Positions 47,512 to 59,310 of a stretch of 64,000 nt of DNA are shown piece after piece; within the stretch, counting starts at the first letter, position 1; every line of letters begins with the position of its first letter. The notes beneath the pieces are model-generated. The model was not told where the DNA came from, did no database searches, and was given only the letters and a program-made list of their open reading frames with translations. The stretch spans positions 11,454,829 to 11,518,828 of the forward strand of contig CM068540.1 in the NCBI GenBank assembly GCA_035048495.1, written 5' to 3'. This stretch comes from Euptelea pleiosperma (Eukaryota > Streptophyta > Magnoliopsida > Ranunculales > Eupteleaceae). The position numbers were made by a program, and so were the translations under genes.

Positions 47512-50500
47512 TGATATTCGTTCAAAAGTGCTTATTTTAAGCAATTATCCTTTTAGCGTTATTGCATTCTCCTACGTAAAATACTCTATTTACCTACTTT
47601 TCTACGTAAGAGTCTCTTCTGTTGCGTAGAACACACTTTTCTGGACGAAATGGTATATTTGCATGCATTAAACACATTTTCGGAAATCTAGATATTAAGC
47701 CGTTCTGATAAAGTCTCATTACGAGCTTCTTCTGTCGCAGGAAACCCCGATGGGATGATTCTCGAGACTTGCGGGCCTAGATCGATCATGAAAGCCCGTT
47801 ATCAAAGCTTAAAGAGCCAACAGGCTATGACTAGAAGATATGGGCCAAATACGGGTTGAAAAAGAGGATCGAAGAGCTGGCCCAAGGAACCACGAGAGCG
47901 GGAGAGCTGATAACCAAGAGAAGGACCAAAGCATTTAAAGCCACATCAAATGATGGCCTGCTCTACTGGCAAAGCTCAAGTGAAGAACAATGGAAAACCA
48001 GGGTTCATGACCCTCTGCCAATACTTTTTCTGATATTTTCTCTCTCATCTCTCCTTATTTTCTCTCTCTTCATTTCTCGGTCCTCGAATCTATTGACTTA
48101 ACCCCAGACCTCCTGCTCATTGGCTCTGTCTCATCTCCCTTAGCTTTCTGACCGTTGGATCTTCCATCGGGCCGTTGAATCTCTATAGATCGCCATGTGA
48201 TCTATCAATTCTATGCATCCGACCATCCGATCATGCTACTGATCAATCAATCATCCATCCTATCAACCACCCGATCTCCAGTGTAAAATATCAGTCCCTA
48301 AGGCAGGTTTGATTGTAGAATAATGCCTCAGATTATTGATCGTGGCTGAGAGCGTAGAGCTCGATTTCCGAAGAAAGGAAAATACATCTTTCCTTGATGG
48401 GTATTTCAAGGGGAAAATGCATTTTTCTCCCCTGGCAACCAAACGCACCCTAACCCACATCCATCGAGCCCAGTGGCCCACTATCCTTCTCACCTACCTT
48501 CTGGCCCATGGCCGATGCACTCTGGGCCCACGATTTTGAGCATTCCCATTGGCCAACCACTGGCCGACTCGTGGCGTCTTCTCTCGGCCAACCACTGGCC
48601 AACACGTGGCATCAGCTTTTGGCCTGGTGGTCATGGCCAAATAGCCCACGAGCCCAAGCCCGTAACCCACATCACTTTTCAAAAATAAAAATTAAAATAA
48701 AAAAAAAAAAAAAAAAAAATGAATTTTTTTTAGAAACCGTGAGTTTCTAAGTGTAGAAACCCACGGTTTCTACTTAAGGGGAGGGTTGAAAAACCCTCAA
48801 GATCTCTCTTCCTCTCCCATTTTTTCCTCATTCTTCCTCTTCTGCTCCGCTCCTTCACCTCCGGCGAGCCACCACCGGACTGGTTCGCCGGCTTCTTCTT
48901 CTTCTTCTTCTTCTTCTTCTTCTTCTTCTTCTTCTTCTTCTTCTTCTTTCCCTCTTCCCCCTCCTCTTCGTCTTCTTCGTCTTCTTCCTATTCTGCATAG
49001 TCGCCGGAGTTGCAGGCAGCAACTCCGGTCGTCGTCGTCACCACCACCGCCAGCACGTCCTCTCTTCCCCCCTTCTTCTCCTCTTCCTCCTCCTCTTCCT
49101 TCTTCTTCCTCTTCTCTTTCTTCTGGCTTCTCTTCTTCTTCTTCCTCTTCTCTTCTTCTATTTTTTTTCCTTACCGGAGTTGCAGGTCTGCAACTCCGGT
49201 GTTCATGGTGTTGACACCAGCAACACGCTAATCGCCCCTACCGGTCCATTTTTTTCCATTCTCTCTCTTCACGGTGCTTTCCCTTGCACCACCAGCAGCT
49301 ACTACAGCCTCCACTGCCAGCCGGATTGGCTCTTCTCCATTAAACTCCACCGCCTGCAACTAACGGACTGGTTTTGAGCCAGCCATCACCGGTCAACCGT
49401 TACTCCCACCACGTCAACACCAGCCTACAACTAACGGACTGCAAGCTTGCAGTCCGTGCTGCCCATTTCCCCCACCGTATGAGTTGCAGACCATCTCCTT
49501 TGTCGTCATCACCACCACGTCTGCAACTCCGGGCGTACAAGCCACAACAGCACCGCCCCCTTCCATCTTCTTCGGGCATCTTCCCGCTTGCTGCATCTTC
49601 AACGCTGGTGTCGTCTTCACCGGCCACTTGCCGACTGAAACTCCAACGATCTCGCACCATTCTCCCTCACTCTCACGTCCTCCTACGTGCAGGCCGTCCT
49701 CCATTACAGCCCACCTACAACACCCTCATTTTCTCCCACTCACAAGCACCGCCATCTTTCACTGGTAAGGAACCAGTCACCACCGTGTGATGCATCCTCT
49801 CCGGCCAGCAACCACTTGTAGGTCTGTCCACATCAATTTGCTGTTGCAACTAGCATGGTTAGTGCACCAATGATGGTTCATCACACCAGCAGCCATGTCC
49901 TTCATCCTTGCTGTCCCAATGGACTGCAAGAGCAATCCCCTTGCCTGCAACATCACGACGTGATCTTCTTCACGACTATGTTTTTGGGCCAGCACACCGC
50001 AACACCAGGCCAACCAACATCATGCACTCATGATCGACCATCTTTAAGTCCGTTGGCCTATTCCCATTGGTCGATCATCTTCTTCATCACTGGCCGATCC
50101 ATCCGTTGGTAAGAATTGCAAGGTAACAACCTTTGATCTCTTCTTCCTTTCTCTCTCCTCTTTAGTTTCTCTCTAGACCTCTCTCTAGGATTAGATTTAT
50201 CTCTTCTTCTACCACTTTCTCTCTCTCCTCTTTAACATTTTTTTAACTTTCTCTCTCTAGTTTCTCTCTCTCAAAACCCCTTTCTCTCTCTACATCCCTC
50301 TCTTATTAAAATGCTTTCTAGTTTAGTTATTTGTCAGATTTTTGCTGTAAGAGACAATTTTGATTGAATGAAGTTGATTTGAATAATATTATGTTCCATT
50401 CTCTGCAAATTTCCCGTCATTTTATGTCATTATCGCGCTAATCCGACTAATCCTGAGTGCGGATTCGACATCCGACACGAGCCACTATGCAATATCTATC

Positions 50501-50587
50501 AATTTTGCAGGATAATCGGATAAAAATTACAAATCTTGTTGATTTTAGGGTTTCCGTAACCAACGACGCGGAAAAACCCTACTTTCA
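47512..50587 (+). repeat. H 5' LTR (3076 bp)
   Basis: Its first 450 bases resemble the LTRs of A and C, but its centre is distinct. It has GGCCAACCACTGGCC repeats (48540-48610), a hairpin AGAAACCGTG..CACGGTTTCT (48730-48770), a CTT microsatellite (about 48893-48948) and GGAGTTGC hairpins (about 49002 and 49173-49200). It also carries the candidate intron (50109-50510) and the U5 block. A segment at about 48282-48455 ends CAACCAAACGCACCCTAA, a common terminus of plant MITEs, but no matching start was found. Confidence 0.9.
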
Positions 50588-50589
50588 AA

Positions 50590-50608
50590 TGGCGCCGCTG
50601 CCGCTCGG
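50590..50608 (+). other. H primer-binding site
   Basis: TGGCGCCGCTGCCGCTCGG, identical to A and B. Confidence 0.8.
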
Positions 50609-52382
50609 GTGTTCGGGAGTGCGAAAAAGGACGTAAAGATGGAATTGGAAAGTTGCTAAATCGGGAAGCTGCTCAATTTGGACAGCCTGACCTTTTCTGG
50701 AAACTTTCTATTTTTTTTGTTTTTAGTGATTTTTAGCAGTATTTTAAATTACTATTTTTAATGCCTCGGAAGGCCGAGTGCAAAGTTGTAATAATTTAGG
50801 AATTTTAACTGCCTTCCAAATAACTGCTAGATCTTGTTCTAGGGTTTTTTAGAAACCCTAGATTAAGTGGAAATTACCAAAAAAATAATAAAATCAAAAT
50901 TCAAAAAAATTAGGGTTTTATATTCTGCAGATTTTTAGAAATCACCAATCAAGGATTTGCGATTTTTGGAAAGATTCCAAAATCTTGATACTCTGCTTAA
51001 TTAGGGTTTCCCCTCTTAGAAGTTTCCTCTTTAGAAGAATTTCTATCTTTAGAAATCTTCCGAATTTGGAAAAGTCTGCAAAAGGAAACGCCCCAAATCT
51101 AGCAGAATTTCAATTTTGGGAAATTTCCCAAAATTATAAGGGATCTCGCAATCAAATCTTTCTTGGAAGATCTCCACAGTTCGGGAAACTTTTCAATCTA
51201 GGTATTTTCCAATCTGGGAATTCCTAAATTTTAACCCATCTCGAATTTGGAAACTCATTCAAAAACTTGCCTAAATTCAGTGCTTGTTCAGTGAACCCTA
51301 AAAAGGCAAGGATCTTCCAAATAGAATCCCACATACCTAGACCATGCGATCTAACTGTTTCTGCAGGAACACGATCCAGTGTGGGTAGAGAGCGAAAGCT
51401 CAAAGAGGTGGAGTCGGGCCCAAGCCCATTAGGATACCCCTCTCTAACCCACGGAGGCGACCCCGTGGCGTGGCCCACGGGAGGTAAGTCTCTATCCTCG
51501 CCTTGAGTGCGATACGGTGTTATTGGGTGCATCATTGCCGCTTGTCTATTTGCTTTCGCATACATATTATTCGACTTGCGTGGCGTGGCCGTTAATCAAT
51601 CAACTCTAAGAGAGCAAACCCAGCTCCAAAATTGAAACTGGTGGGATTTCATCACCCACCTCATCATTCCATCTGATTTGATCCCAAGGCTCCATTTAAT
51701 TAAAAAGAATCAAGATGTAGAGCCAATTAGCCCGGTGTTCGAGGAAAAATCCACGCAAAGCGAACCCGCTTAACATCCAATCGAAATAAGACCACGAGCG
51801 CGGGTCCCTGTTGTCTAACACACCCATAAGTCCCTGCTACTCAAGTACACTGAGCTCGACGTGGCATCTTGGACTATTCGGCGGTTAGTTACGTGTGGAC
51901 TAGGAACACGCATCAACCCTAGCTTAACCCGAGGGAACACTCTTCTTATACACTTGACCAATCCGGTTAGTCTGGGACGTACTTAAGACAGCCATTGTGC
52001 CGCACGTCTGTCTAGGCTTCGGATTGCCTTGTTGTTAACTAGAGTTAGTACTAAAGGATTCACTTTGAAGAGTGTAGCCTGGTGAGAACCTAAGAGCGAC
52101 AAAGTTAGTCCGGCGGTTAACAAGATAAACCAGTGGTCCGCCCACTGTCATAATCTACTCTAGCCCCAAAACTAACAAGATAATGCCTAAAATATATCCT
52201 GATTGTTTAGAATAGGATTATCTGTGCTTGGTGTGCATCATTTAGAATCACTACTCCAGTGTCTCCTTTTGGCAACTTTTTGCCAAATCTTGGGCTTGCT
52301 TTCTCAAGTAGAAGCCCGATTTATCTTAACCTTTACTGATTCGATCTGAGAGTCAGTCTACCGCACCCCTCTATCGCTTCTA
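50609..52382 (+). other. H leader
   Basis: It is highly similar to 5756-7438 of A through the hairpin plus GTAAGT (about 51460-51489), to about 52240. It then differs before the start codon: A has 147 bases of open frame upstream of Met50 that H lacks. No gene is supported. Confidence 0.75.
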
Positions 52383-54236
52383 ATGGCAGATGAACGGCCT
52401 TTGTATGAGACCTACTACAGTTTCTGTGAGAATCAAGGTGATCACTCTCAACAATGGTATGACAATTCTGCGTATCATCATGATACTCCAGTCTCGCACA
52501 CTTCTACAGGGTATGATAATCTCCAAGATCCGGAGTACAATTCTGTACTCCAAGAGCTTAAAAATTCAGTCTCTGCCCTTCGTGCCGCAGTCCAGCAACC
52601 TGTGTACCATTCCCAGTCTGTAGGATATTACCCTCCTATCCAGCAAGATGTCTGTACCTTTCCATCTCCAATACAGACCTCCTATGACAACACTTATTAT
52701 CCGGATAATAGGAGTCACCATAACTTTGATTGGGAACAGTCTACTATCCCGCAGCAACTACCGCAGGATAATTATCCTTCCGGGTTCCATCAACCCAATG
52801 GAGAGTATGACTGGCAATACTCGCAATCCCAGTACCCGTCATATCCACAGAATGACTATTGTGATCAACAGTGGGCCCCTCAGGATTTCCAGAGTCAGCA
52901 ACTAGTCCCAGACTCCACTTTGCCTTACAACTTTCATACCCAGTCAGACTACACTCAAGAGTTGGCACCTCAGCTCCACTTGGCTGAACCACCTCCGTTG
53001 GCTACCAAACCCGGTCTAGAGGACCTTCTCTCTCAGTACATTGCCCAGCAACAACAGTATTTCCAAGGTCTAGAGCACCAACAACAGCTATCTATGGAAA
53101 GCTTGGAGCAACGTCTAGTTAAATTAGAAAACGAGGGAGAGGAAGTCAACTTCACTAGCCCACCAATAGCCTATCTTGAGGAGAGTGACATGGCCACTGT
53201 CTATAATGAGGAGTCGCACAATTGGACCAAGTACCAGAATTGCCCGGATGAAATAGAAGTTGTTACCATCCCTAGATCAAGCTTGATTATTGAGGAACCA
53301 GTGTATCCTTATACGGTGCCTTTAAAAGCACCACATCCTGAACCTACCTCAGAGCAACCTATCTCTCACTCTCCCACTGCTGCTTCTAATCTGGACCCTG
53401 AAGATGATCATCATGACACTGAGTTTTGTCTCGATCGTAGGATCCCTACTGTCATAGATCTACCGTTCCTCCCCACTTCCCTTGGTATGAGCCAGAATAG
53501 TGATGAACCCGTGTCTCCATCTATGGTGCCCTTAACAGCACCAACTTCTAGACCGAGCCCAGAGAAACCCGGTTCCATCTCTATCTCTGATAATTCTTTC
53601 TCTGCCCTGGATGCAAACATTCCTACCGTAGAACCGTGTCTAGAATATGAGACTCCCGCTGTCCTGGACCTACCGATCCCCACCGAGGAGGGACGTATTG
53701 AATGTAGGGATTGGAACATCCCTATCCCATTAGGAAACATCGAGGAAGAGGTCAACAATTTTCACCCGCTACCCTATGTCGATATTTTCGATAACCCGTG
53801 CGCCGTAGAGAGTCTAATCCAGGACTCTCCTGAGGATAAATTATCCAAGTGTCAAGAACACTTTGAGTCTGACTTCATCTCGGAGTCCAACATTTCTGGT
53901 ATTACTGATCTGCAGGAGTCTGCTCCATTCAGATACATTCCCGCAAAACTCAATGAGTTTGCGGCTCTGCTAACCACGGTCAGAGAACCCACTACTACTC
54001 CCCTCTCAGTCTTTACTGAGAAGCTTCTATCCCTCCCCGCTGAATTAAATGTTTTTGCGGGTCTGCTCAGAGAAACCACTCCTACTCTCCTCTCAATCTT
54101 TACTGAGAAGCTTCGATCCCTCCCAGATCAACTCCGTACTTTTGCCGGTCTGCTCAGAGAGCTCAATGCCCTTCTCTCAGTCTACATTGAGAAAGACCTG
54201 TTCTACACAGGTATACCTAGACAAGGGATAGGATAG
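52383..54236 (+). CDS. Gag-linker-derived protein of H, lacking capsid and all enzymes
   Basis: An intact frame of 617 codons. Residues 1-10 (MADERPLYET) match A from Met50. Residues 15-25 jump to the part after A's capsid domain (A GENSQHW, H ENQGDHSQQW). The Gln/Pro/Tyr-rich linker follows (50-250), including GLEDLLSQ..QQQQ and LEQRLVKLE, a likely coiled coil. The zinc knuckle is absent. Residues 410-480 are a degenerate version of the protease tail ([34 protein letters not shown]), without the catalytic DLGAS. Then comes the linker before RT (AVESLI.DS.ED..CQEHF). The C-terminus has three copies of an LNEFAALL..LSVFTEKL module (521-604), and an earlier segment of about 70 residues is duplicated (near 305-364 and 378-434). 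Function unknown. An RNA-associated or particle-targeting accessory protein is a guess. The open frame in a young copy suggests it is kept. Confidence 0.8.
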   Translation: MADERPLYETYYSFCENQGDHSQQWYDNSAYHHDTPVSHTSTGYDNLQDPEYNSVLQELKNSVSALRAAVQQPVYHSQSVGYYPPIQQDVCTFPSPIQTSYDNTYYPDNRSHHNFDWEQSTIPQQLPQDNYPSGFHQPNGEYDWQYSQSQYPSYPQNDYCDQQWAPQDFQSQQLVPDSTLPYNFHTQSDYTQELAPQLHLAEPPPLATKPGLEDLLSQYIAQQQQYFQGLEHQQQLSMESLEQRLVKLENEGEEVNFTSPPIAYLEESDMATVYNEESHNWTKYQNCPDEIEVVTIPRSSLIIEEPVYPYTVPLKAPHPEPTSEQPISHSPTAASNLDPEDDHHDTEFCLDRRIPTVIDLPFLPTSLGMSQNSDEPVSPSMVPLTAPTSRPSPEKPGSISISDNSFSALDANIPTVEPCLEYETPAVLDLPIPTEEGRIECRDWNIPIPLGNIEEEVNNFHPLPYVDIFDNPCAVESLIQDSPEDKLSKCQEHFESDFISESNISGITDLQESAPFRYIPAKLNEFAALLTTVREPTTTPLSVFTEKLLSLPAELNVFAGLLRETTPTLLSIFTEKLRSLPDQLRTFAGLLRELNALLSVYIEKDLFYTGIPRQGIG

Positions 54237-54631
54237 TTGTCTCCGTTCCACCTTAGGTGTCGGGAAGACTGCAGATTCACTCAGTCTCCATGAGTTTTAT
54301 CCTGGTTGGGGGTACTTGATATACCCCCATCATGTCTGGCTGAAGACGTAAAACTTAGCGCTTTCGGAAAGGCAATTCCGGTATTCCTAGAGTACATGAG
54401 TCTCATGCATTTGTTATTACTGTTATATCTCTGGAAATGCAGGTACATTCATTCTTCCGATCATCAGGTATCACACTGTCGAGTTTCTGCCGACTTGGTA
54501 ACATCCTCCCTGAACCTTTGCATCATCATCACTGATTTTTCATCATTTTATGTCCCGGTCATGAGCACCGAGGACGGTGCTGTATTTTGGTTGGGGGTGG
54601 GTATTTACCAAAACTCATGTCTTCATTTTGA

Positions 54632-54667
<36 letters not shown>

Positions 54668-56205
54668 GTGTTTGGGGTGATTTCCGATATTCTCCAAAAG
54701 TTTTCTAGAATTTCAAAAATGTGTCAAATACCCTGACTTTGATTAGCTGAAAACCTCCATTAAGTCAGTATTGAGGATGTCAATTTTTGTTTAAGGTTAG
54801 CTTTGAGTCAAGTTAAGCGTGGCTACAGCAGGTTTGAAAACTCAGAAAAACTCAGATTTGGCACAATTGTACACTATCAACATCAGAGTCATCCTAAGTT
54901 TTGAAACTCTAGAGATCCTGTGAGAATAATTGTGGAGACCTAACCCAGTAAGCTTTCGAGCCTTTAATCATTTCAGAGAGTTATACAATAATCCTGAGTC
55001 AATGGATGACTCACTATTCTTCATGCCCGCAATATTCGTTGAGAGATCTCATTATCTTTTGCTTCGATCATGGAACTCAGAACGACATCAACATTGGATT
55101 ACTACGACAGAACCTTCTTTGTATCCAGTCAAAACAGTATACATGATAGTGCAAACCCTAGAAAATGATTTAGGCGATTTTTTCTGAACCATTCAGCCTT
55201 TTTACTCACCTGAATTATACTTCACTAGAAACCCCTTGAACCTTTCTATAAAAGCCTTTTATTTGCAAACCCATCAACCTAAAATCCAGTCCAGCTACGA
55301 AACATGACTGGCTACCCTTATTTTGAGATGGACAAAAGAATAACTGATGTGGGTGTACCGTGAAAAAGAAAAGTAAAGAAGAAGAATCAAAAGGAAAAGA
55401 AAGTGGTTCAAGCCAAAAACAAAATATAGAAAGAAAGTATGAAGAAGAGCTGAAAAGAAATTGAGCAGTCTCAGAAATATCAAGAAAAAGAGAAAAATAC
55501 GAAAAAAGGAAAAAGAACCAGATAATGGTGTTACGCCGCAGGAAAAATTTTAGAAAAGGGCAATATCCTCTCAAGATCTTTGAAATCCTGCATTTCTTTA
55601 TCTCTCTACACCTGACCTAAGCCTCATTACAACCCAGGAAAGTCCTACTTGATTCTAGGATAGTACGATCATAAAATGTGGAGATTGGAGAAAGAGAAGC
55701 TATAGAGTTTGATCTGACGTTCCCGAGTGAAGTGGTATTCCAATCATGAGATCTTCTTCTGTTAAAGATGTCCTTCCTTCAAATAAAACATATGTGAGAT
55801 CTTTTGCCTCTTTATATTAAATACATCTCCTCACATATAAATTGAGAGAAAAGAAGAGAACCCTTCTTGTGTGATTCTATTCTGAGTGCTAAACATGTGA
55901 GATTTGAGGTCGAGGCAGAAAAACTTAAAGGTGATCTGGAAATCTTTACTGTCGGATGATGAGAATGTTGAGCACACACACACGCAGAGTCTGACTATTC
56001 TGGGTCATGATTATCAGTCTGTAGTCTTGCCAAAACTTTCAAACTCTTCGCTAGCATGTAACTGTTTTTGCATCCATTCAATAATTTGACGAACGGTGTT
56101 TTCCCGGAGCTAATATGAAAAAGTGTGCAGCATGTGCAGAGCCCTTTTAAGCTCATTTATTTCGCACTAATTGCCAAGGATTGGCAATATGCTGGTTGGG
56201 GGTTG
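54237..56205 (+). other. H 3' noncoding region
   Basis: It is nearly colinear with 13220-15173 of A: the post-stop hairpin with a compensatory change (54308-54328), the AGGA hairpin (54564-54581), the G-rich motifs, an A-run (about 54635-54662), a purine-rich segment and the GGTTGGGGGTTG tract against the 3' LTR. No envelope-like frame is present. Confidence 0.8.
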
Positions 56206-59200
56206 TGATATTCGCTCAAAAGTGCTTATTTTAAGCAATTATCCTTTTAGCGTTATTGCATTCTCCTACGTAAAATACTCTATTTACCTACTTTTTTACG
56301 TAAGAGTCTCTTCTGTTGCGTAGAACACACTTTTCTGGACGAAATGGTATATTTGCATGCATTAAACACATTTTCGGAAATCTAGATATTAAGCCGTTCT
56401 GATAAAGTCTCATTACGCGCTTCTTCTGTCGCAGGAAACCCCGATGGGATGATTCTCGAGACTTGCGGGCCTAGATCGATCATGAAAGCCCATTATCAAA
56501 GCTTAAAGAGCCAACAGGCTATGACTAGAAGATATGGGCCAAATACGGGTTGAAATAGAGGATCGAAGAGCTGGCCCAAGGAACCACGAGAGCGGGAGAG
56601 CTGATAACCAAGAGAAGGACCAAAGCATTTAAAGCCACATCAAATGATGGCCTGTTCTACTGGCAAAGCTCAAGTGAAGAACAATGGAAAACCAGGGTTC
56701 ATGACCCTCTACCAATACTTTTTCTGATATTTTCTCTCTCATCTCTCCTTATTTTCTCTCTATTCATTTCTCGGTCCTCGAATCTATTGACTTAACCCCA
56801 GACCTCCTGCTCATTGGCTCTGTCTCATCTCCCTTAGCTTTCTGACCGTTGGATCTTCCATCGGGCCGTTGAATCTCTATAGATCGCCATGTGATCTATC
56901 AATTCTATGCATCCGACCATCCGATCATGCTACTGATCAATCAATCATCCATCCTATCAACCACCCGATCTCCAGTGTAAAATATCAGTCCCTAAGGCAG
57001 GTTTGATTGTAGAATAATGCCTCAGATTATTGATCGTGGCTGAGAGCGTAGAGCTCGATTTCCGAAGAAAGGAAAATACATCTTTCCTTGATGGGTATTT
57101 CAAGGGGAAAATGCATTTTTCTCCCCTGGCAACCAAACGCACCCTAACCCACATCCATCGAGCCCAGTGGCCCACTATCCTTCTCACCTACCTTCTGGCC
57201 CATGGCCGATGCACTCTGGGCCCACGATTTTGAGCATTCCCATTGGCCAACCACTGGCCGACTCGTGGCGTCTTCTCTCGGCCAACCACTGGCCAACACG
57301 TGGCATCAGCTTTTGGCCTGGTGGTCATGGCCAAATAGCCCACGAGCCCAAGCCCGTAACCCACATCACTTTTCAAAAATAAAAATTAAAATAAAAAAAA
57401 AAAAAAAAAAAAAATGAATTTTTTTTAGAAACCGTGAGTTTCTAAGTGTAGAAACCCACGGTTTCTACTTAAGGGGAGGGTTGAAAAACCCTCAAGATCT
57501 CTCTTCCTCTCCCATTTTTTCCTCATTCTTCCTCTTCTGCTCCGCTCCTTCACCTCCGGCGAGCCACCACCGGACTGGTTCGTCGGCTTCTTCTTCTTCT
57601 TCTTCTTCTTCTTCTTCTTCTTCTTTTTCTTCTTCTTCTTCTTCTTCTTCTTCTTCTTCTTCTTCTTCTTTCCCTCTTCCCCCTCCTCTTCGTCTTCTTC
57701 GTCTTCTTCCTATTCTGCATAGTCGCCGGAGTTGCAGGCAGCAACTCCGGTCGTCGTCGTCACCACCACCGCCAGCACGTCCTCTCTTCCCCCCTTCTTC
57801 TCCTCTTCCTCCTCCTCTTCCTTCTTCTTCCTCTTCTCTTTCTTCTGGCTTCTCTTCTTCTTCTTCCTCTTCTCTTCTTCTATTTTTTTTCCTTACCGGA
57901 GTTGCAGGTCTGCAACTCCGGTGTTCATGGTGTTGACACCAGCAACACGCTAATCGCCCCTACCGGTCCATTTTTTTCCATTCTCTCTCTTCACGGTGCT
58001 TTCCCTTGCACCACCAGCAGCTACTACAGCCTCCACTGCCAGCCGGATTGGCTCTTCTCCATTAAACTCCACCGCCTGCAACTAACGGACTGGTTTTGAG
58101 CCAGCCATCACCGGTCAACCGTTACTCCCACCACGTCAACACCAGCCTACAACTAACGGACTGCAAGCTTGCTGTCCGTGCTGCCCATTTCCCCCACCGT
58201 ATGAGTTGCAGACCATCTCCTTTGTCGTCATCACCACCACGTCTGCAGCTCCGGGCGTACAAGCCACAACAGCACCGCCCCCTTCCATCTTCTTCGGGCA
58301 TCTTCCCGCTTGCTGCATCTTCAACGCTGGTGTCGTCTTCACCGGCCACTTGCCGACTGAAACTCCAACGATCTCGCATCATTCTCCCTCACTCTCACGT
58401 CCTCCTACGTGCAGGCCGTCCTCCATTACAGCCCACCTACAACACCCTCATTTTCTCCCACTCACAAGCACCGCCATCTTTCACTGGTAAGGAACCAGTC
58501 ACCACCGTGTGATGCATCCTCTCCGGCCAGCAACCACTTGTAGGTCTGTCCACATCAATTTGCTGTTGCAACTAGCATGGTTAGTGCACCAATGATGGTT
58601 CATCACACCAGCAGCCATGTCCTTCATCCTTGCTGTCCCAATGGACTGCAAGAGCAATCCCCTTGCCTGCAACATCACGACGTGATCTTCTTCACGACTA
58701 TGTTTTTGGGCCAGCACACCGCAACACCAGGCCAGCCAACATCATGCACTCATGATCGACCATCTTTAAGTCCGTTGGCCTATTCCCATTGGTCGATCAT
58801 CTTCTTCATCACTGGCCGATCCATCCGTTGGTAAGAATTGCAAGGTAACAACCTTTGATCTCTTCTTCCTTTCTCTCTCCTCTTTAGTTTCTCTCTAGAC
58901 CTCTCTCTAGGATTAGATTTATCTCTTCTTCTACCACTTTCTCTCTCTCCTCTTTAACATTTTTTTTAACTTTCTCTCTCTAGTTTCTCTCTCTCAAAAC
59001 CCCTTTCTCTCTCTACATCCCTCTCTTATTAAAATGCTTTCTAGTTTAGTTATTTGTCAGATTTTTGCTGTAAGAGACAATTTTGATTGAATGAAGTTGA
59101 TTTGAATAATATTATGTTCCATTCTCTGCAAATTTCCCGTCATTTTATGTCATTATCGCGCTAATCCGACTAATCCCGAGTGCGGATTCGACATCCGACA

Positions 59201-59310
59201 CGAGCCACTATGCAATATCTATCAATTTTGCAGGATAATCGGATAAAAATTACAAATCTTGTTGATTTTAGGGTTTCCGTAACCAACGACGCGGAAAAAC
59301 CCTACTTTCA
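56206..59310 (+). repeat. H 3' LTR (3105 bp)
   Basis: A near copy of 47512-50587. Examples of differences: CTACG/TTACG near 56296, ACGAGC/ACGCGC near 56415, and a longer, interrupted CTT run (about 57587-57670). It ends CTACTTTCA, followed by AGCAG. Confidence 0.9.

Larger units (their letters stand above)
47512..59310 (+). mobile_element. H: young non-autonomous Athila-family element
   Basis: It has LTRs at 47512-50587 and 56206-59310, a primer-binding site at 50590, a leader like A's, one 617-codon frame, the family's 3' noncoding region and a G-rich tract before the 3' LTR. The target duplication AGCAG is at 47507-47511 and 59311-59315. By eye about a dozen substitutions separate the LTRs, most of them C/T or G/A, plus CTT-run and A-run length changes. 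It encodes no enzymes, so it depends on a partner such as A, whose cis elements it shares. Confidence 0.92.

Noticed and set aside
48282..48455. MITE insertion in H's LTR, based on the terminus CAACCAAACGCACCCTAA
   Set aside because: No matching inverted terminus or target duplication was found on the left. It is kept only as a note in the LTR entry.
48786..49790. Ser-rich and Pro-rich frames in H's LTRs (also 57481-58512)
   Set aside because: Same compositional effect; the Ser run is the microsatellite itself.
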